DNA from: Pseudomonadota bacterium
GTDB lineage: Bacteria > Pseudomonadota > Gammaproteobacteria > Burkholderiales > Burkholderiaceae_C
Reading direction: 5' to 3'
Length of the DNA: 64,000 nt
Assembly (NCBI GenBank): GCA_020161145.1
Contig: JAIUPQ010000003.1
Span: 1-64,000 of the forward strand
Positions within the stretch are counted from its first letter, which is position 1; each line of letters starts with the position of its first letter. Below, piece after piece: positions 1-8,786 of the stretch. The position numbers and the translations under genes were made by a program. A model generated the notes under the pieces. It did not search any database. It had not been told where the DNA came from and saw only the letters and a list, made by a program, of their open reading frames with translations.

Positions 1-299
1 CTTTCGGGTCATCAAGTGCCAGTTCGGCCACACCAAGGTGCGCTACCGGGGGCTCAAGAAGAACACGGCGCAACTGCACACGCTGTTTGCGCTGGGCAAT
101 CTGTGGCTGGTGCGCGGCAAGCTGCTGGGGGCTGCGGCATGAGTGCGGCCACTGCATTGGCAGACGGCGCCAAATGGGGGTGGCAGTGCCACTTCGGGGC
201 CATTGGGCCACTTTGCAACGTGGCCACCGTGCCGGAAATCAGGGCTCGCGCGGCAATGCCTCGGCTACCACGGCGGGGCGCGAGTTATTCAGACCTTCC
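1..299 (+). mobile_element. IS5-family insertion sequence, right-hand part
   Basis: Only the right part is in the window; the left end is beyond base 1. It contains the end of a transposase (2..142) and about 155 non-coding bases. The boundary at 299 is set by a terminal repeat at 281..299 that reads GGAAGGTCTGAATAACTCG on the minus strand, close to the IS5 end as I know it (GGAAGGTGCGAATAA). The next bases, TTAG at 300..303, fit the YTAR target preference of the IS5 group. The element sits inside the 3' end of an Rhs tip gene running the other way. The family call is from memory of the ends, without a database match. Confidence 0.8.
2..142 (+). CDS. IS5-family transposase, C-terminal fragment
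   Basis: Frame 2 is open from the window edge to a TGA at 140..142, giving 46 codons. The peptide contains FRVIKCQFG, KVRYRGLKKN and ALGNLWLVRGKL, the usual C-terminal signature of IS5-group DDE transposases, including the region around the catalytic glutamate-to-C-terminus helix. The N-terminal part and the DDE residues are outside the window, so activity cannot be judged. The stop lies about 157 bases before the IS end. Confidence 0.85.
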   Translation, partial: FRVIKCQFGHTKVRYRGLKKNTAQLHTLFALGNLWLVRGKLLGAAA

Positions 300-585
300 T
301 TAGACCTGGAGGCGATCCACCACGGTAATTTGGATTAAACTCGTACTTGATACACTTGCATGTTGTCGTCGCCGGGTCATACACGCTCACTTCGGGCGCC
401 TTTGAGCCCGACTGGAAGATGTTCCCATCACATGTCGTGCAGATCGACAGCACGCACATGGTGGCCTTCTTTAGTTCGTCCTCAGCCTCACAATTCCTAA
501 GACCGAAATAGCACTTAATCGTATCAAGCGCATCTTGACCCATGACCTGCCTCCGCTCGATATCTTTCTTTACTTGCTCCGGCAA
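289..585 (-). CDS. Rhs C-terminal tip of copy 1 (putative toxin domain), truncated
   Basis: This 98-residue reading frame is the variable tip following the Rhs core. It is Cys-rich (about eight Cys, including ICTTC and CKC) and lysine-rich, unlike the core. In frame it extends upstream as KKLPSPNQLPEQVKKD once the A tract at 604..609 is corrected. The last residues before the stop (LRKV) are encoded by the IS5 target and end, so the real terminus is missing. I do not recognise the toxin family. Its cognate immunity gene would be expected next on the minus strand, on the far side of the IS and outside the window. Confidence 0.5.
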   Translation of the reverse strand: MPEQVKKDIERRQVMGQDALDTIKCYFGLRNCEAEDELKKATMCVLSICTTCDGNIFQSGSKAPEVSVYDPATTTCKCIKYEFNPNYRGGSPPGLRKV

Positions 586-688
586 TTGATTTGGTGACGG
601 AAGTTTTTTCCGCGCCCAAAGTCCTTTGGAATCTTCCCTGCGAGCCCCTCCGGATCGATATAGCTGATCGGGTTCCCTTCAACATACG

Positions 689-1355
689 CATACCGATTCA
701 CCCCCCCTCAAGCCCAATCGGATCCTCCTGCGTATACCGCCCCGTGCTGGCATCGTAATACCGGTTCCAGTTGTAGTGCAGCCCCGTCTCCTGATCGAAG
801 TACTGCCCGGGCAGGCGCAGGTTGAGGGCGATGGTGGGTAGCTCGGGCGTGGGTGCCGGGGTGATGAGGCTGGCCTGGCCGAAGGGCGTGTAGCGCGCTG
901 CCCAGACCAGGCGGCCTTGCTTGTCGCTGGCCGCAATGGGCGTGCCCAGGTGGTCGTGGTGCAGGTAGGCGAAGGTGGCTTGCCCGTTGCTGTTTCGGGT
1001 CTTGACGAACAGCACCCCGGTGCTGAACGGCGCCTCGGGCCGCAGGCCGTACTGGGTGCTGATCTGCGGTGCGGCCGTCGCGCTCACCGTCAGGTCGGCC
1101 TGCAAGGTGATGGCTTGCGTGGCCTCGGCCAGCAGGCCCTCGTCGGCATACAGGTACAGCGTGCGCTGGGCCTGGACCAGGGGGGCGCCCTGGCGGTCGC
1201 GGTACTGCTCTTTCCACAGCCGCCGGTTCATGGGGTCGTAGCCGTAGCGCGCGGCCAGCGCGCCGTTGATCCGGACCTCGGTCAGGCGGTTGCTGCTGTC
1301 GTAGCCGAACGTGGTGATGAGGCTGCCCTCGGTGCGCTGGGTCAGGTTGCCGGCG
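689..1355. repeat. Rhs core direct repeat, copy 1
   Basis: This 667-base segment is nearly identical to 3440..4108 (669 bases), in the same orientation. The two-base length difference is accounted for by the C tract (7 here, 9 there), and the remaining differences I saw are substitutions. It encodes the last ~220 residues of the Rhs core up to the tip junction. Such repeats allow tip exchange by homologous recombination. A deletion between them would remove the SUKH gene and the copy-2 tip. Confidence 0.9.
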
Positions 1356-2109
1356 TCGTCCCAGGTGTAGCGTGGGGCATCGGGGCCGGTGCCGGCCTGG
1401 GTGAGGCGGTTGTTGGCGTCGTAGGCCCAGGCGCCGCTGGTGCGGCTGTGGCTGGTGCGGTTGGCCACGGCGTCCAGGCCGAAGGTTTCGGTGTCGGTGA
1501 TGGCGCCCGTGGTGGTGGCGGTGGTCAGGCGCAGCTCGTCGTCGTAGTCGAACGTGCTGCTGGTGCTGGTGCTGCCGGCGCTGCTGGTGTCGGTGCGGCT
1601 GCGACTGGTGAGCTCTTGCGCCAGGCCGTAGATGTGGCCCAGCTCCAGCAGGCTTTGCTGCGCGGGGGTGCGCACCTGCAGGGTTTGCAGGCTGAGCAGG
1701 CCGTCGTGGCTGGCCTCGCGGCTGCTGCCACCGGGCAGCGTGACTTTGGCCGGCTGCAGCCAGTCAAAGCGGTTGACGCTGAGCTCGCCTTCGCCGGGGA
1801 TGGTGAGGCTGGCCAGCTCGCCGTGCAGGCTGTAGCCGTAGGCCAGCTCGGTGCTGTCGGGCCAGGTCAGGGTGGTTTTCTTGCCGGCCAGGCTGTAGGT
1901 GTAGGCGTAGCCCAGGCTGGTGCTGCCGCCCTGGGGGTTGGGGTAGCTGACGGTTTCGCTGGTCTTGCGCCCGGCGTCGTCGTAGCTCAGGGTGGCGCTG
2001 CTGGTTTGCTGGCCGGCGGGGCGCCATTGAACACCTCCCCCGGCGCAATGTATTGCGAGATGCTCACGACGGCAGGTTGTATCACCAGCGCGGCGGACGA
2101 CACGTTGGG

Positions 2110-2571
2110 TCATCGCCATTCGTACCTCCGAGTCTCTAGGGCATTTACCCAATCCACGAGCTTGTAGTCGCGACGGACAAGCTCTTCAATGAACGCCAAG
2201 AAATCTTTTGACATTTCAGCGAAGGTAGGCCCTGACCGAGACAAGAAGAAAATACGTCCGCTAGCATCAAAGGCGTAAAAGTTGCCTAGGATATCCTGGG
2301 CAAACAGCGCGCTGCCTTTCAACTGGCCACTCTCAATCCTTTTCAACCATTCCCTTCGGAAGCTCAACTCATCACCAATATCCCCATAGCCAACGGCAAG
2401 GAGCCAGTTACGAAGATCATTGGGTAACGATATGCCGATTTCTTCCTCCAGCTTGCTCAGTTCAGCGGATGACGTCTCTACATGCAATTTGAATACGGGC
2501 CTTCCCCGAAGCAAGCCCTTCCGACTTGTCGAGAGCAGGGTATTGACGAGCGCGTCGATCTCCTGGGTCAT
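2110..2571 (-). CDS. SUKH (SMI1/KNR4) family immunity protein
   Basis: Encodes 153 residues from ATG 2571 (MTQEIDALVNTLL); the frame stays open upstream to 2688, but that part overlaps another small gene. The stretch ELSKLEEEIGISLPNDLRNW followed by a Gly-containing loop is the N-terminal SMI1/KNR4 signature. The rest (FYAFDASGRIFFL, FAEMSKDFLAFIEEL) matches the fold's later strands and last helix. SUKH proteins are immunity proteins against polymorphic toxins such as Rhs and CDI tips. Its position directly downstream of the copy-2 tip and before the copy-1 core is the expected toxin-immunity-orphan order. The region is visibly more AT-rich than the chromosome around it, which fits horizontal origin. 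Confidence 0.8.
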   Translation of the reverse strand: MTQEIDALVNTLLSTSRKGLLRGRPVFKLHVETSSAELSKLEEEIGISLPNDLRNWLLAVGYGDIGDELSFRREWLKRIESGQLKGSALFAQDILGNFYAFDASGRIFFLSRSGPTFAEMSKDFLAFIEELVRRDYKLVDWVNALETRRYEWR

Positions 2572-2608
2572 TGACTGCACTCGCAGGTATTCGTAGCCCA
2601 GCATGCTG

Positions 2609-2833
2609 TCACCTATCGCACCTACAACCATTCCAGACACCTCGAGAAACGAAATGTGCGACCCCATCAGAAAATCCTTGGGCAACACATATTTCGTGGC
2701 ACTTTTTATTTGCAGCGCTTAGCTTGGAAAACCCAATACAGGCCACAACAATAAATGCAAAAGCAAATATGCAAACCAGATCAACCTTGCCGCCCACCAC
2801 GCCTTCCCCGTATGTCAAAAATCCTCCCAACAA
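2609..2833 (-). CDS. Small cysteine-rich membrane-anchored protein
   Basis: Up to 74 residues, overlapping the end of the upstream membrane ORF by about 50 bases and ending 38 bases before the SUKH start. It has one strong hydrophobic segment (LVCIFAFAFIVVACIGF), then a short tail with spaced Cys (CHEIC, CRCDR). The true start may be one of the internal GTG codons after residue 10. It resembles a signal-anchored peptide rather than a shadow ORF, because base composition and hydrophobic pattern are coherent and no better frame competes here. Function is unknown; a role as second immunity factor or island peptide is only inference from position. Confidence 0.4.
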   Translation of the reverse strand: MLGGFLTYGEGVVGGKVDLVCIFAFAFIVVACIGFSKLSAANKKCHEICVAQGFSDGVAHFVSRGVWNGCRCDR

Positions 2834-3119
2834 CCAATAACACTAGTGTAATCAAGTTTAGACTGGGGCCATAAATAATCTCATAACCGAGAAGCAAGAT
2901 CACAACACAAGGCAACCCCCATGTAAAAAACGGATGGAGGACATGATCTCTGCTTATTACATAAATCGCCGCAATCAGATATAAAGCCTGCGCAACAAAT
3001 ATCCACCCCACCGGACTAATCGCAAGTCCTGAAATTCCACCCACACTGAGAATAGACAAAATAAGACTGACATTGAACACCAAGGCCCAAAAATAGAACA
3101 AAAATCCCGTCTTTCTCAT
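2781..3119 (-). CDS. Four-helix membrane domain following Rhs copy-2 tip (separate gene or tip extension)
   Basis: From ATG 3119 there are 112 residues with four predicted transmembrane stretches (FWALVFNVSLILSIL, GWIFVAQALYLIAAIY, WGLPCVVILLLGYEI, NLITLVLLVVGRIF) and a basic C-terminus. The same frame is open upstream through the Rhs tip, so this could be the membrane part of one long tip or an independent protein. There is no convincing ribosome-binding site before ATG 3119, which favours continuity. A membrane protein just after a tip could also be an immunity protein. I cannot decide between these. Confidence 0.5.
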   Translation of the reverse strand: MRKTGFLFYFWALVFNVSLILSILSVGGISGLAISPVGWIFVAQALYLIAAIYVISRDHVLHPFFTWGLPCVVILLLGYEIIYGPSLNLITLVLLVVGRIFDIRGRRGGRQG

Positions 3120-3439
3120 GTTTTTATTACTGATTACCACCGAGCACCCCCCAATGGTTTCAGCGGTAGATGTTGGCGATGGCGCTGAGGGCTTGGTATT
3201 GAAGAATCCACCATCAAGTATGGTAGTCCATAGCAAAACCAGATCAGTGCAGTATTTTACACAGACGCCAAAACGATTTCGACTATCTTGATCTTCAGGA
3301 CAAAACCCGCCCTCATTGCATCTATCAAGACACTGTTTGTAGAAATACGCACCAACCCCGATCACCACCGCAGGAACGACGACCTGCCACCACCGTCCAT
3401 CTGGATCAATTCGGGAAATCGGGTTTCCACCCGTGTACA

Positions 3440-4108
3440 CATACCGATTCACCCCCCCCCTTAAGCCCGATGGGATCCTCCTGCGTATACCGCCCCGTGC
3501 TTGGATCGTAATACCGGTTCCAGTTGTAATGCAGCCCCGTCTCCGGATCGAAGTACTGCCCGGGCAGGCGCAGGTTGAGGGCGATGGTGGGTAGCTCGGG
3601 CGTGGGCGCCGGAGTGATGAGGCTGGCCTGGCCGAAGGGCGTGTAGCGCGCCGCCCAGACCAGGCGGCCCTGCTTGTCACTGGCCGCAATGGGCGTGCCC
3701 AGGTGGTCGTGGTGCAGGTAGGCGAAGCTGTCCTGGCCGTTGCTGTTTCGGGTCTTGACGAACAGGGTGCCGGTGGTGAACGGCGCATCCGGCCGCAGGC
3801 CGTACTGGGTGCTGATCTGCGGCGCGGCCGTCGCGCTCACCGGCAGGTCGGCCTGCAAGGTGATGGCTTGCGTGGCCTCGGCCAGCAGGCCCTCGTCGGC
3901 ATACAGGTACAGCGTGCGCTGGGCCTGGGCCAGGGGGGTGCCCTGGCGGTCGCGGTACTGCTCCCGCCAGAGGCGCCGGCTCTGCGGGTCGTAGCCGTAG
4001 CGTGCGGCCAGCGCGCCGTTGATCTGGACCTCGGCCAGGCGGTTGCTGCTGTCGTAGCCGAACGTGGTGACCAGGCTGCCCTCGGTGCGCTGGGTCAGGT
4101 TGCCGGCG
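3440..4108. repeat. Rhs core direct repeat, copy 2
   Basis: Partner of 689..1355, 669 bases, same orientation. It encodes the same C-terminal core with scattered substitutions (for example QETGLHY versus PETGLHY, and LYADEGLLAEATQ shared). The homology breaks sharply at 4108/1355, just past the codons for AGNLTQ, marking a recombination or duplication junction. Confidence 0.9.
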
Positions 4109-4477
4109 CGGCGGCGGGTGGTGGCCGAGGTCTTGCGGGTTCCTCGTCGTGGGCGAACTGGCTGATGGTGCTGCCCAGGCTGGGCATGCGGTCGCGGGAG
4201 GTCTCGCTCACTCGGCGTCACTCAGGCATCCCCCGCTCCAGCACACAGAAGAACGGCGTCAGTTCCGTATGCGCAAGGAAAAAGCACCACCGCAGGAAAC
4301 GTCGGCTTCCCAACCCCATGGTTGACGCCGTGCCCCACAGACGAACCAAGGGCCCGCGCAGAGAGTGCAGCTTTCCAGCGCTTCGAATTCGGCGCGACCA
4401 CCCGAATCAGGCCGACGAGGTCGCAGATCAGAAGAGCGGTCATAACCCGTCGCGTCAGCATGGAGCGGCTGCGTTGA
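4109..4477. other. Junction and spacer without a supported gene
   Basis: The first ~110 bases still look like degraded Rhs repeat coding (minus strand) but in shifting frames. The remainder to 4477 contains only an open frame (4222..4548, minus) with no recognisable domain, which overlaps the end of the lipoprotein gene. I see no RNA gene, CRISPR array or intact IS here. It probably marks the edge of the Rhs island. Confidence 0.5.
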
Positions 4478-5536
4478 TCATCCTTCGCTCGCCATCCCAG
4501 CGCCACCCGCCTCGGCAGGCAATTGCCAGTCGCGCGGACAGCCTGCACCTGTGCCCACGGCAGCCATCCAGTCGGCCAGCGCCGGGCCCAGCCAGTCCAC
4601 GCGCATGGGCAAGGTCAGGTGGTCGTGGCCCGGCACGGCTACGTAGCGCACCCGCGCGTGGCCGGCCGCCAGCGCCTGGCTGGCTGCTGCGGGCAGCAGC
4701 CGGTCATCGCTGCCGTGCAGGATCAGCGTGCAGGTCTGGCTCTGGCCCACGGCCGCCCGCAGGTCGATGGCGCGCAAGTTCAGCCCCAGCCGGTCGTTGG
4801 CGGCGTCGATCAACGGCTCCAGCCGCCCTCCGCTGTAGTAGCTGGCCAACCAGCCGATGGGGCCGCTTGCGTCGGCTGTGCGGCGCAGGGCGGCTCGCAC
4901 GGCATCGGCCGCGTTGACATAGGGTTGCAGGGCGATGATGCCGCGCACCTGGCCGGCCAGCGCCCGCTCGGTCAGCAAGGCGGTGGTGGCGCCATACGAG
5001 ACGCCCAGCAGAAACACCGGCGGCTTGAGCCGGCCCTGGTCGCGCAGCGCCGTCAGCAGGCCCGCCACGTCGGCGGCCTCGCGCGGCCCATAGCCCACCG
5101 GTGCGGGGCTGGATTGGCCGTGGTGGCGCAAGTCCACGCTGATGCCGTGCCAGCCCTGCTGCGACAGCGCGAACGCCCAGGGCAGCATGCTGGCGCCGTC
5201 CAGGCCCCAGCCGTGCAGGTACACCACGGTGCCCACCTCGGGCAGCGGCTCGGGCTGGCCGCTGAGCTCAAAATCAAAGCCGGCGCCGTTGCCCTGGCGC
5301 TGGAACACGTACTGAAACCCGCGCCGCGCGGCGGGCACGTTGCGCCAGGCCAGTTGCACACCATCCGGCGCCTGCCAGGTGGCGGTGGTGACGCCGGTGT
5401 GCGCCTCCATGTCGGCCTGGTAAGCCATCGGCGCTGCGGCGGGCGGCGTCACGATCTGCTGCACCGCCAGCTGCACGCAACCGGTCAGCAACAGGCTAAG
5501 CCCTGCCACCACCAAACCAACACCCCGGCTCGCCAT
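4478..5536 (-). CDS. Alpha/beta-hydrolase lipoprotein
   Basis: About 352 residues from ATG 5536 (MASRGVGLVV). A longer start at 5584 would overlap xdhC and lacks a signal peptide. The N-terminus is a lipoprotein signal with lipobox LTGC at residues 17-20, so the protein is likely membrane-anchored in the envelope. The fold signature is complete: an HGWGLDG oxyanion region, nucleophile elbow GVSYGA, acidic residue in HGSDDRLLP, and a catalytic His in GHDHLT. Substrate is unknown; esterase or lysophospholipase-like activity is the family default. It lies 31 bases after xdhC on the same strand and may be co-transcribed with the molybdenum hydroxylase genes. Confidence 0.8.
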   Translation of the reverse strand: MASRGVGLVVAGLSLLLTGCVQLAVQQIVTPPAAAPMAYQADMEAHTGVTTATWQAPDGVQLAWRNVPAARRGFQYVFQRQGNGAGFDFELSGQPEPLPEVGTVVYLHGWGLDGASMLPWAFALSQQGWHGISVDLRHHGQSSPAPVGYGPREAADVAGLLTALRDQGRLKPPVFLLGVSYGATTALLTERALAGQVRGIIALQPYVNAADAVRAALRRTADASGPIGWLASYYSGGRLEPLIDAANDRLGLNLRAIDLRAAVGQSQTCTLILHGSDDRLLPAAASQALAAGHARVRYVAVPGHDHLTLPMRVDWLGPALADWMAAVGTGAGCPRDWQLPAEAGGAGMASEG

Positions 5537-5567
5537 CAGGGCGCCCGAGGTGGCCCGGCCAGGGCCC

Positions 5568-6587
5568 TCACGCCGGCATCTCACCGCTCAGCGCGGCACC
5601 GGCCACGGCGCGCGACGCGACCCACGCCTCCCAGCGCGCCGCGTCCACCCCGTTTCTGACCGCCGTCATTTCGGCCAGGATGGCCACCGCGATCTCGGGC
5701 GGGGTGTGGCTGCCGATGGGCAGGCCGATGGGGCCGTGCAGGCGCGCCAGTTCGGCGGCCGAGAAGTCGAAGTGCGTGGCCAGTCGCTCGCGCCGGCGGG
5801 CGTTGTTCAGGCGCGAGCCGAGGGCGCCCACGTAGAAGGCGGGTGAGCGCAGCGCCTCAAGCAGCACCATGTCGTCCAGCTTGGGGTCGTGGGTGAGCGC
5901 CACCACCGCGCAGCGGGTGTCCGGCGCCATGGCGAGCAGGGCATCGTCGGGCATGTCGCTGACCAGCCGTGTGCCCGGCACATCCCAGCCGGGGCCATAG
6001 GCCTCGCGCGGGTCGCAGACGGTGATGTCGTAGTCCAGCGCCTGCGCCATCGGGGCCAGGTAGCGCGAGATCTGCCCCGCCCCGACGATGAACAGCCGCC
6101 ATCGGGGGCCGTGCACGGTGGTCAGATGGCTGCCATCCCACTGCAGCGCATCGCCGCGCTGGGCCTCAAGCAGCCTGACGCCGCCACCGGCCAGGTCAAC
6201 CCGCCGCCGCACCAGGTCACCCCGATCCAGTAGCTGGGCCAGGGCCCGCAGCAACGCCGCGTCGGGCGCGGGCTCCACCACCAGCTCCAGTGTGCCGCCG
6301 CAGGGCAGGCCGAAGCGCGCCGCTTCGTCCGGGGTCACGCCGTACACCAGCTTGAAGGGGGCTGCTGCCGCCAGCCGGCCGGTGCGCATGCGCTCGATCA
6401 GGTCGTCCTCCACGCACCCGCCCGAGACGGAGCCCGCCACCTGGCCGTCGTCGCGCAACGCCAGCCACGAGCCGGGCGGGCGCGGCGCCGAGCCCCAGGT
6501 GCGCGCCACCGTCACCAGCGCGAAGCGCCGCCCCTCATCCGCCCAGCGGCACGCGGCGGCCAGCACCTGCAGATCGGTGCTGTCCAT
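5568..6587 (-). CDS. XdhC/CoxI-family molybdenum cofactor insertion protein
   Basis: 339 residues. The N-terminal XdhC domain has [16 protein letters not shown] and the Cys motif [13 protein letters not shown]. The C-terminal Rossmann-like domain has [12 protein letters not shown] (about residue 170) and the family block [16 protein letters not shown] (about 240). XdhC proteins bind molybdopterin cofactor, promote its sulfuration and deliver it to xanthine-dehydrogenase-type enzymes. The start ATG overlaps the stop of the upstream large subunit gene (TGATG), which implies translational coupling and a client of exactly that enzyme. Confidence 0.93.
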   Translation of the reverse strand: MDSTDLQVLAAACRWADEGRRFALVTVARTWGSAPRPPGSWLALRDDGQVAGSVSGGCVEDDLIERMRTGRLAAAAPFKLVYGVTPDEAARFGLPCGGTLELVVEPAPDAALLRALAQLLDRGDLVRRRVDLAGGGVRLLEAQRGDALQWDGSHLTTVHGPRWRLFIVGAGQISRYLAPMAQALDYDITVCDPREAYGPGWDVPGTRLVSDMPDDALLAMAPDTRCAVVALTHDPKLDDMVLLEALRSPAFYVGALGSRLNNARRRERLATHFDFSAAELARLHGPIGLPIGSHTPPEIAVAILAEMTAVRNGVDAARWEAWVASRAVAGAALSGEMPA

Positions 6588-8770
6588 CAGGCGCGCAGGT
6601 CTTCGGTGCGGATGGGCAGGCTGCGCAGGCGCTTGCCCGTGGCGGCGGCCACGGCGTTGACCACGGCGGGGGCCACCGGCGGTACGGCGGGCTCGCCCAT
6701 GCCGGTGGGCGGCTCGGCGGAGGCCACGATGTGGACCTCGACCCGGGGCATCTCGTTGATGCGGATCGGGGCGTAGTCGTGGAAGTTGGACTGCTCGACG
6801 GCGCCGTCTTTGAGCGTGATGGCGCCGTGCAGCACCGCCGAGAGGCCGAACCCCACCGAGCCCTCGGCCTGGGCCCGGACGATGTCGGGGTTGATGGCGA
6901 CACCGCAGTCCACGGCGCAGACGATGCGATCGACCTTGAGGCTGCCATCCGCCTTGACCGTCACCTCGGCCACCTGGGCGATGTAGCTGCGGAAGGACTC
7001 GTGCACCGCCACGCCCCGGCCGCGCCGCTCGCCAGGCGCTGCGGGGGGCAGCGGCGTGCCCCAGCCGGCTTTGTCTGCCGCGAGCTTGAGCACGGCGGCA
7101 TGCCGCGGGTGCTTGCCCAGCAGAGACAGCCGGAACGCCACCGGATCCTGCCCGGCGGCCTGGGCCAATTCATCGACGAAGGTCTCCGTCGAGAACGCGG
7201 TGTGGGTCGAGCCCACCGAGCGCCACCACAGCACCGGCACCCCGATGTCTTGCGGCGTGTGCAAGTCCACCAGCAGGTTGGGAATGGCGTACGGCAGGCT
7301 GGAGGCGCCTTCGACCGACACGGGATCGATGCCGTCCTTCATCATTGCCCCGAAGGCCGTGCCCCCCAGGATCGACTGCCCCACCAGCCGATGCCGCCAG
7401 CCCGTCACGCGGCCTTGCGCGTCCAGCGCCGCTTCGAGGGTGTGGTGGAATGCCGGGCGGTAATAGCCGGCGCGCATGTCGTCCTCGCGCAGCCACACGA
7501 GCTTGACGGGTGCTTTGCCGCCATGGGCCTTGACGATGTGGGCGGCTTCCAGCACGTAGTCCGAGGCGGAGCTGGCCCGGCGGCCGAAGCTGCCGCCGGC
7601 GTACAGCATGTGCAGTTGCACCTGCTCGGGCTTGAGGCCAAACAGCGTGGCGACGTTCATCTGGTCCAGCGTGTGCATCTGCTCGCCGTTCCAGACTTCG
7701 CAGCCGTCCTTGTTCAGGCGCACCACGCAGTTCATGGGCTCCATGGCCGCATGCGCCAGGTAGGGGAAGTCGTAGGCCGCACGCAGGGTGCGGGCCGGTG
7801 CGGCGAACGCGGCTTCGGGGTCACCCTCTTTGCGCGCCACGGCGCCGGGAGATTTGGCCAGCTCACGGTAGCGCGCCAGGATCTGCTCGCTGCCGAGCTT
7901 GAACGCACCCGACTCGTCCCACTCGACCTGTAAGGCATCGCGCCCTTTCTTGGCGCTCCAGGTGTCGCGCGCCAGCACCGCCACCCCGGTGGGGATCTGC
8001 ACCACGTCCACCACGCCCGCGACTGCCCGCGCCTTGCTGGCGTCAAAGGACTTGACCTTGGCGCCGAAGCGCGGCGCATGCGCCACCACAGCGGTGAGCA
8101 TGCCGGGCAGGTGCACGTCCTGGGTGAAGCGGGCCTTGCCATTGACCTTGTCGGCCGAATCCTTGCGCGGGGCCCGTTTGCCGATGAGCTTGAAGTCCTT
8201 GGGGTCTTTGAGCGTGACGTCGGCCGGCACCGCCTGCCCAGCCGCCGCCGCTGCGAGCCGGCCAAAGCTGGCCTGGCGCCGCGAGGGCGCGTGCGTCACC
8301 AGGCCGTCGCTGACCTTGATCTCGGCCGCTGGCACCTTCCACTGCTGGGCCGCTGCCGCCACCAGCATGGCCCGCGCAGAGGCGCCGGCCTTGCGCAGCT
8401 GCTCCCACGAGTTGGCCATGGCCGTGCTGCCGCCCGTGCCCTGCATGGGCCCGAACAGCAGGTTGTTGTAGCGCTTGGCGTCGGCCGGGGCGGCTTCCAC
8501 CCGCACCTGCGGCCAGGCTGCGTCCAGCTCCTCGGCCAGGATGGTGGCCAGCCCGGTGTAGGTGCCCTGCCCCATCTCCAGGTGTTTGCAGATCACCGTC
8601 ACCGTGTTGTCGCTGCCGATGCGCACGAACGCGTTGGGCTCGAATGCCGCTGCGCCGGTGCCTGCTGCGGCGCTGTGCGCCTGCGGCAGGTAGACGGCCA
8701 GCGTCAACCCCGCAGCCCCTTGCAGGAAGTGGCGACGGCTTTCGTTTTCAATGCGAATGGTGTTCGTCAT
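6587..8770 (-). CDS. Molybdopterin-binding large subunit, isoquinoline 1-oxidoreductase (IorB)-like
   Basis: 727 residues from ATG 8770, preceded by GGAGG; a longer frame exists but is a shadow of the small subunit. A twin-arginine signal ([11 protein letters not shown], residues ~10-20) indicates Tat export, as in IorB-type enzymes, which split the large subunit differently from XdhB. Family motifs include [51 protein letters not shown], and [11 protein letters not shown] near the C-terminus. [17 protein letters not shown] has the Glu expected to act as catalytic base. It probably hydroxylates an N-heterocycle or oxidises an aldehyde in the periplasm; the substrate cannot be inferred. Confidence 0.9.
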   Translation of the reverse strand: MTNTIRIENESRRHFLQGAAGLTLAVYLPQAHSAAAGTGAAAFEPNAFVRIGSDNTVTVICKHLEMGQGTYTGLATILAEELDAAWPQVRVEAAPADAKRYNNLLFGPMQGTGGSTAMANSWEQLRKAGASARAMLVAAAAQQWKVPAAEIKVSDGLVTHAPSRRQASFGRLAAAAAGQAVPADVTLKDPKDFKLIGKRAPRKDSADKVNGKARFTQDVHLPGMLTAVVAHAPRFGAKVKSFDASKARAVAGVVDVVQIPTGVAVLARDTWSAKKGRDALQVEWDESGAFKLGSEQILARYRELAKSPGAVARKEGDPEAAFAAPARTLRAAYDFPYLAHAAMEPMNCVVRLNKDGCEVWNGEQMHTLDQMNVATLFGLKPEQVQLHMLYAGGSFGRRASSASDYVLEAAHIVKAHGGKAPVKLVWLREDDMRAGYYRPAFHHTLEAALDAQGRVTGWRHRLVGQSILGGTAFGAMMKDGIDPVSVEGASSLPYAIPNLLVDLHTPQDIGVPVLWWRSVGSTHTAFSTETFVDELAQAAGQDPVAFRLSLLGKHPRHAAVLKLAADKAGWGTPLPPAAPGERRGRGVAVHESFRSYIAQVAEVTVKADGSLKVDRIVCAVDCGVAINPDIVRAQAEGSVGFGLSAVLHGAITLKDGAVEQSNFHDYAPIRINEMPRVEVHIVASAEPPTGMGEPAVPPVAPAVVNAVAAATGKRLRSLPIRTEDLRA

Positions 8771-8786
8771 GATAGTGTCCTCCGGT

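Larger units (their letters stand above)
289..2040 (-). pseudogene. Rhs/YD-repeat core fragment with variable tip (copy 1), frameshifted and IS-truncated
   Basis: The open part (stop at 698) carries many YD repeats such as YTWDDAGNLTQRTEG and ends in the conserved Rhs core block with HHDHLGTP, GLHYNWNRYYD and DPIGLEGG. Translation then hits TGA after a run of 7 G (minus strand; C tract at 701..707). One more G would continue as VNRYAYVEGNPISYIDPEG, the usual Rhs junction. A second shift at a 6-A tract (604..609) separates that segment from a ~95-residue tip ending at 289. The final residues come from the IS5 end, so the native C-terminus is lost. There is no credible N-terminus, since the fragment starts just after the SUKH gene. 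It reads as an orphan core-plus-tip module, displaced and decaying; the homopolymer shifts could instead be sequencing errors. Confidence 0.8.
2781..4221 (-). pseudogene. Rhs core fragment with variable tip (copy 2), frameshifted at the junction
   Basis: The core frame (4221 to 3406) contains AGNLTQRTEG, HHDHLGTP, GLHYNWNRYYD and DPIGLKGG, then runs out of register as GESVCVHGW. The alternative frame gives VNRYVYTGGNPISRIDPDG, the proper junction. The slip is at a run of 9 G (C tract at 3452..3460) where 8 would keep the frame. The tip then reads RWWQVVVPAVVIGVGAY followed by a Cys-rich stretch and the membrane domain. Upstream of about 4108 the homology stops and the sequence becomes a scrambled repeat remnant (TRKTSATT), so no complete Rhs N-terminus exists here. 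It is a displaced or recombined module, unless the G tract is an assembly error. Confidence 0.75.

Noticed and set aside
917-2167. A 416-codon plus-strand ORF opposite the Rhs core, rich in Ala, Gly and Val
   Set aside because: It is the antisense of the YD-repeat core; the real protein on the minus strand has clear Rhs motifs, and GC-rich repeats give long spurious frames.
4222-4548. 108-codon minus-strand ORF between the Rhs island and the lipoprotein gene
   Set aside because: No domain, no convincing start, overlaps the end of the hydrolase gene, and composition looks random.
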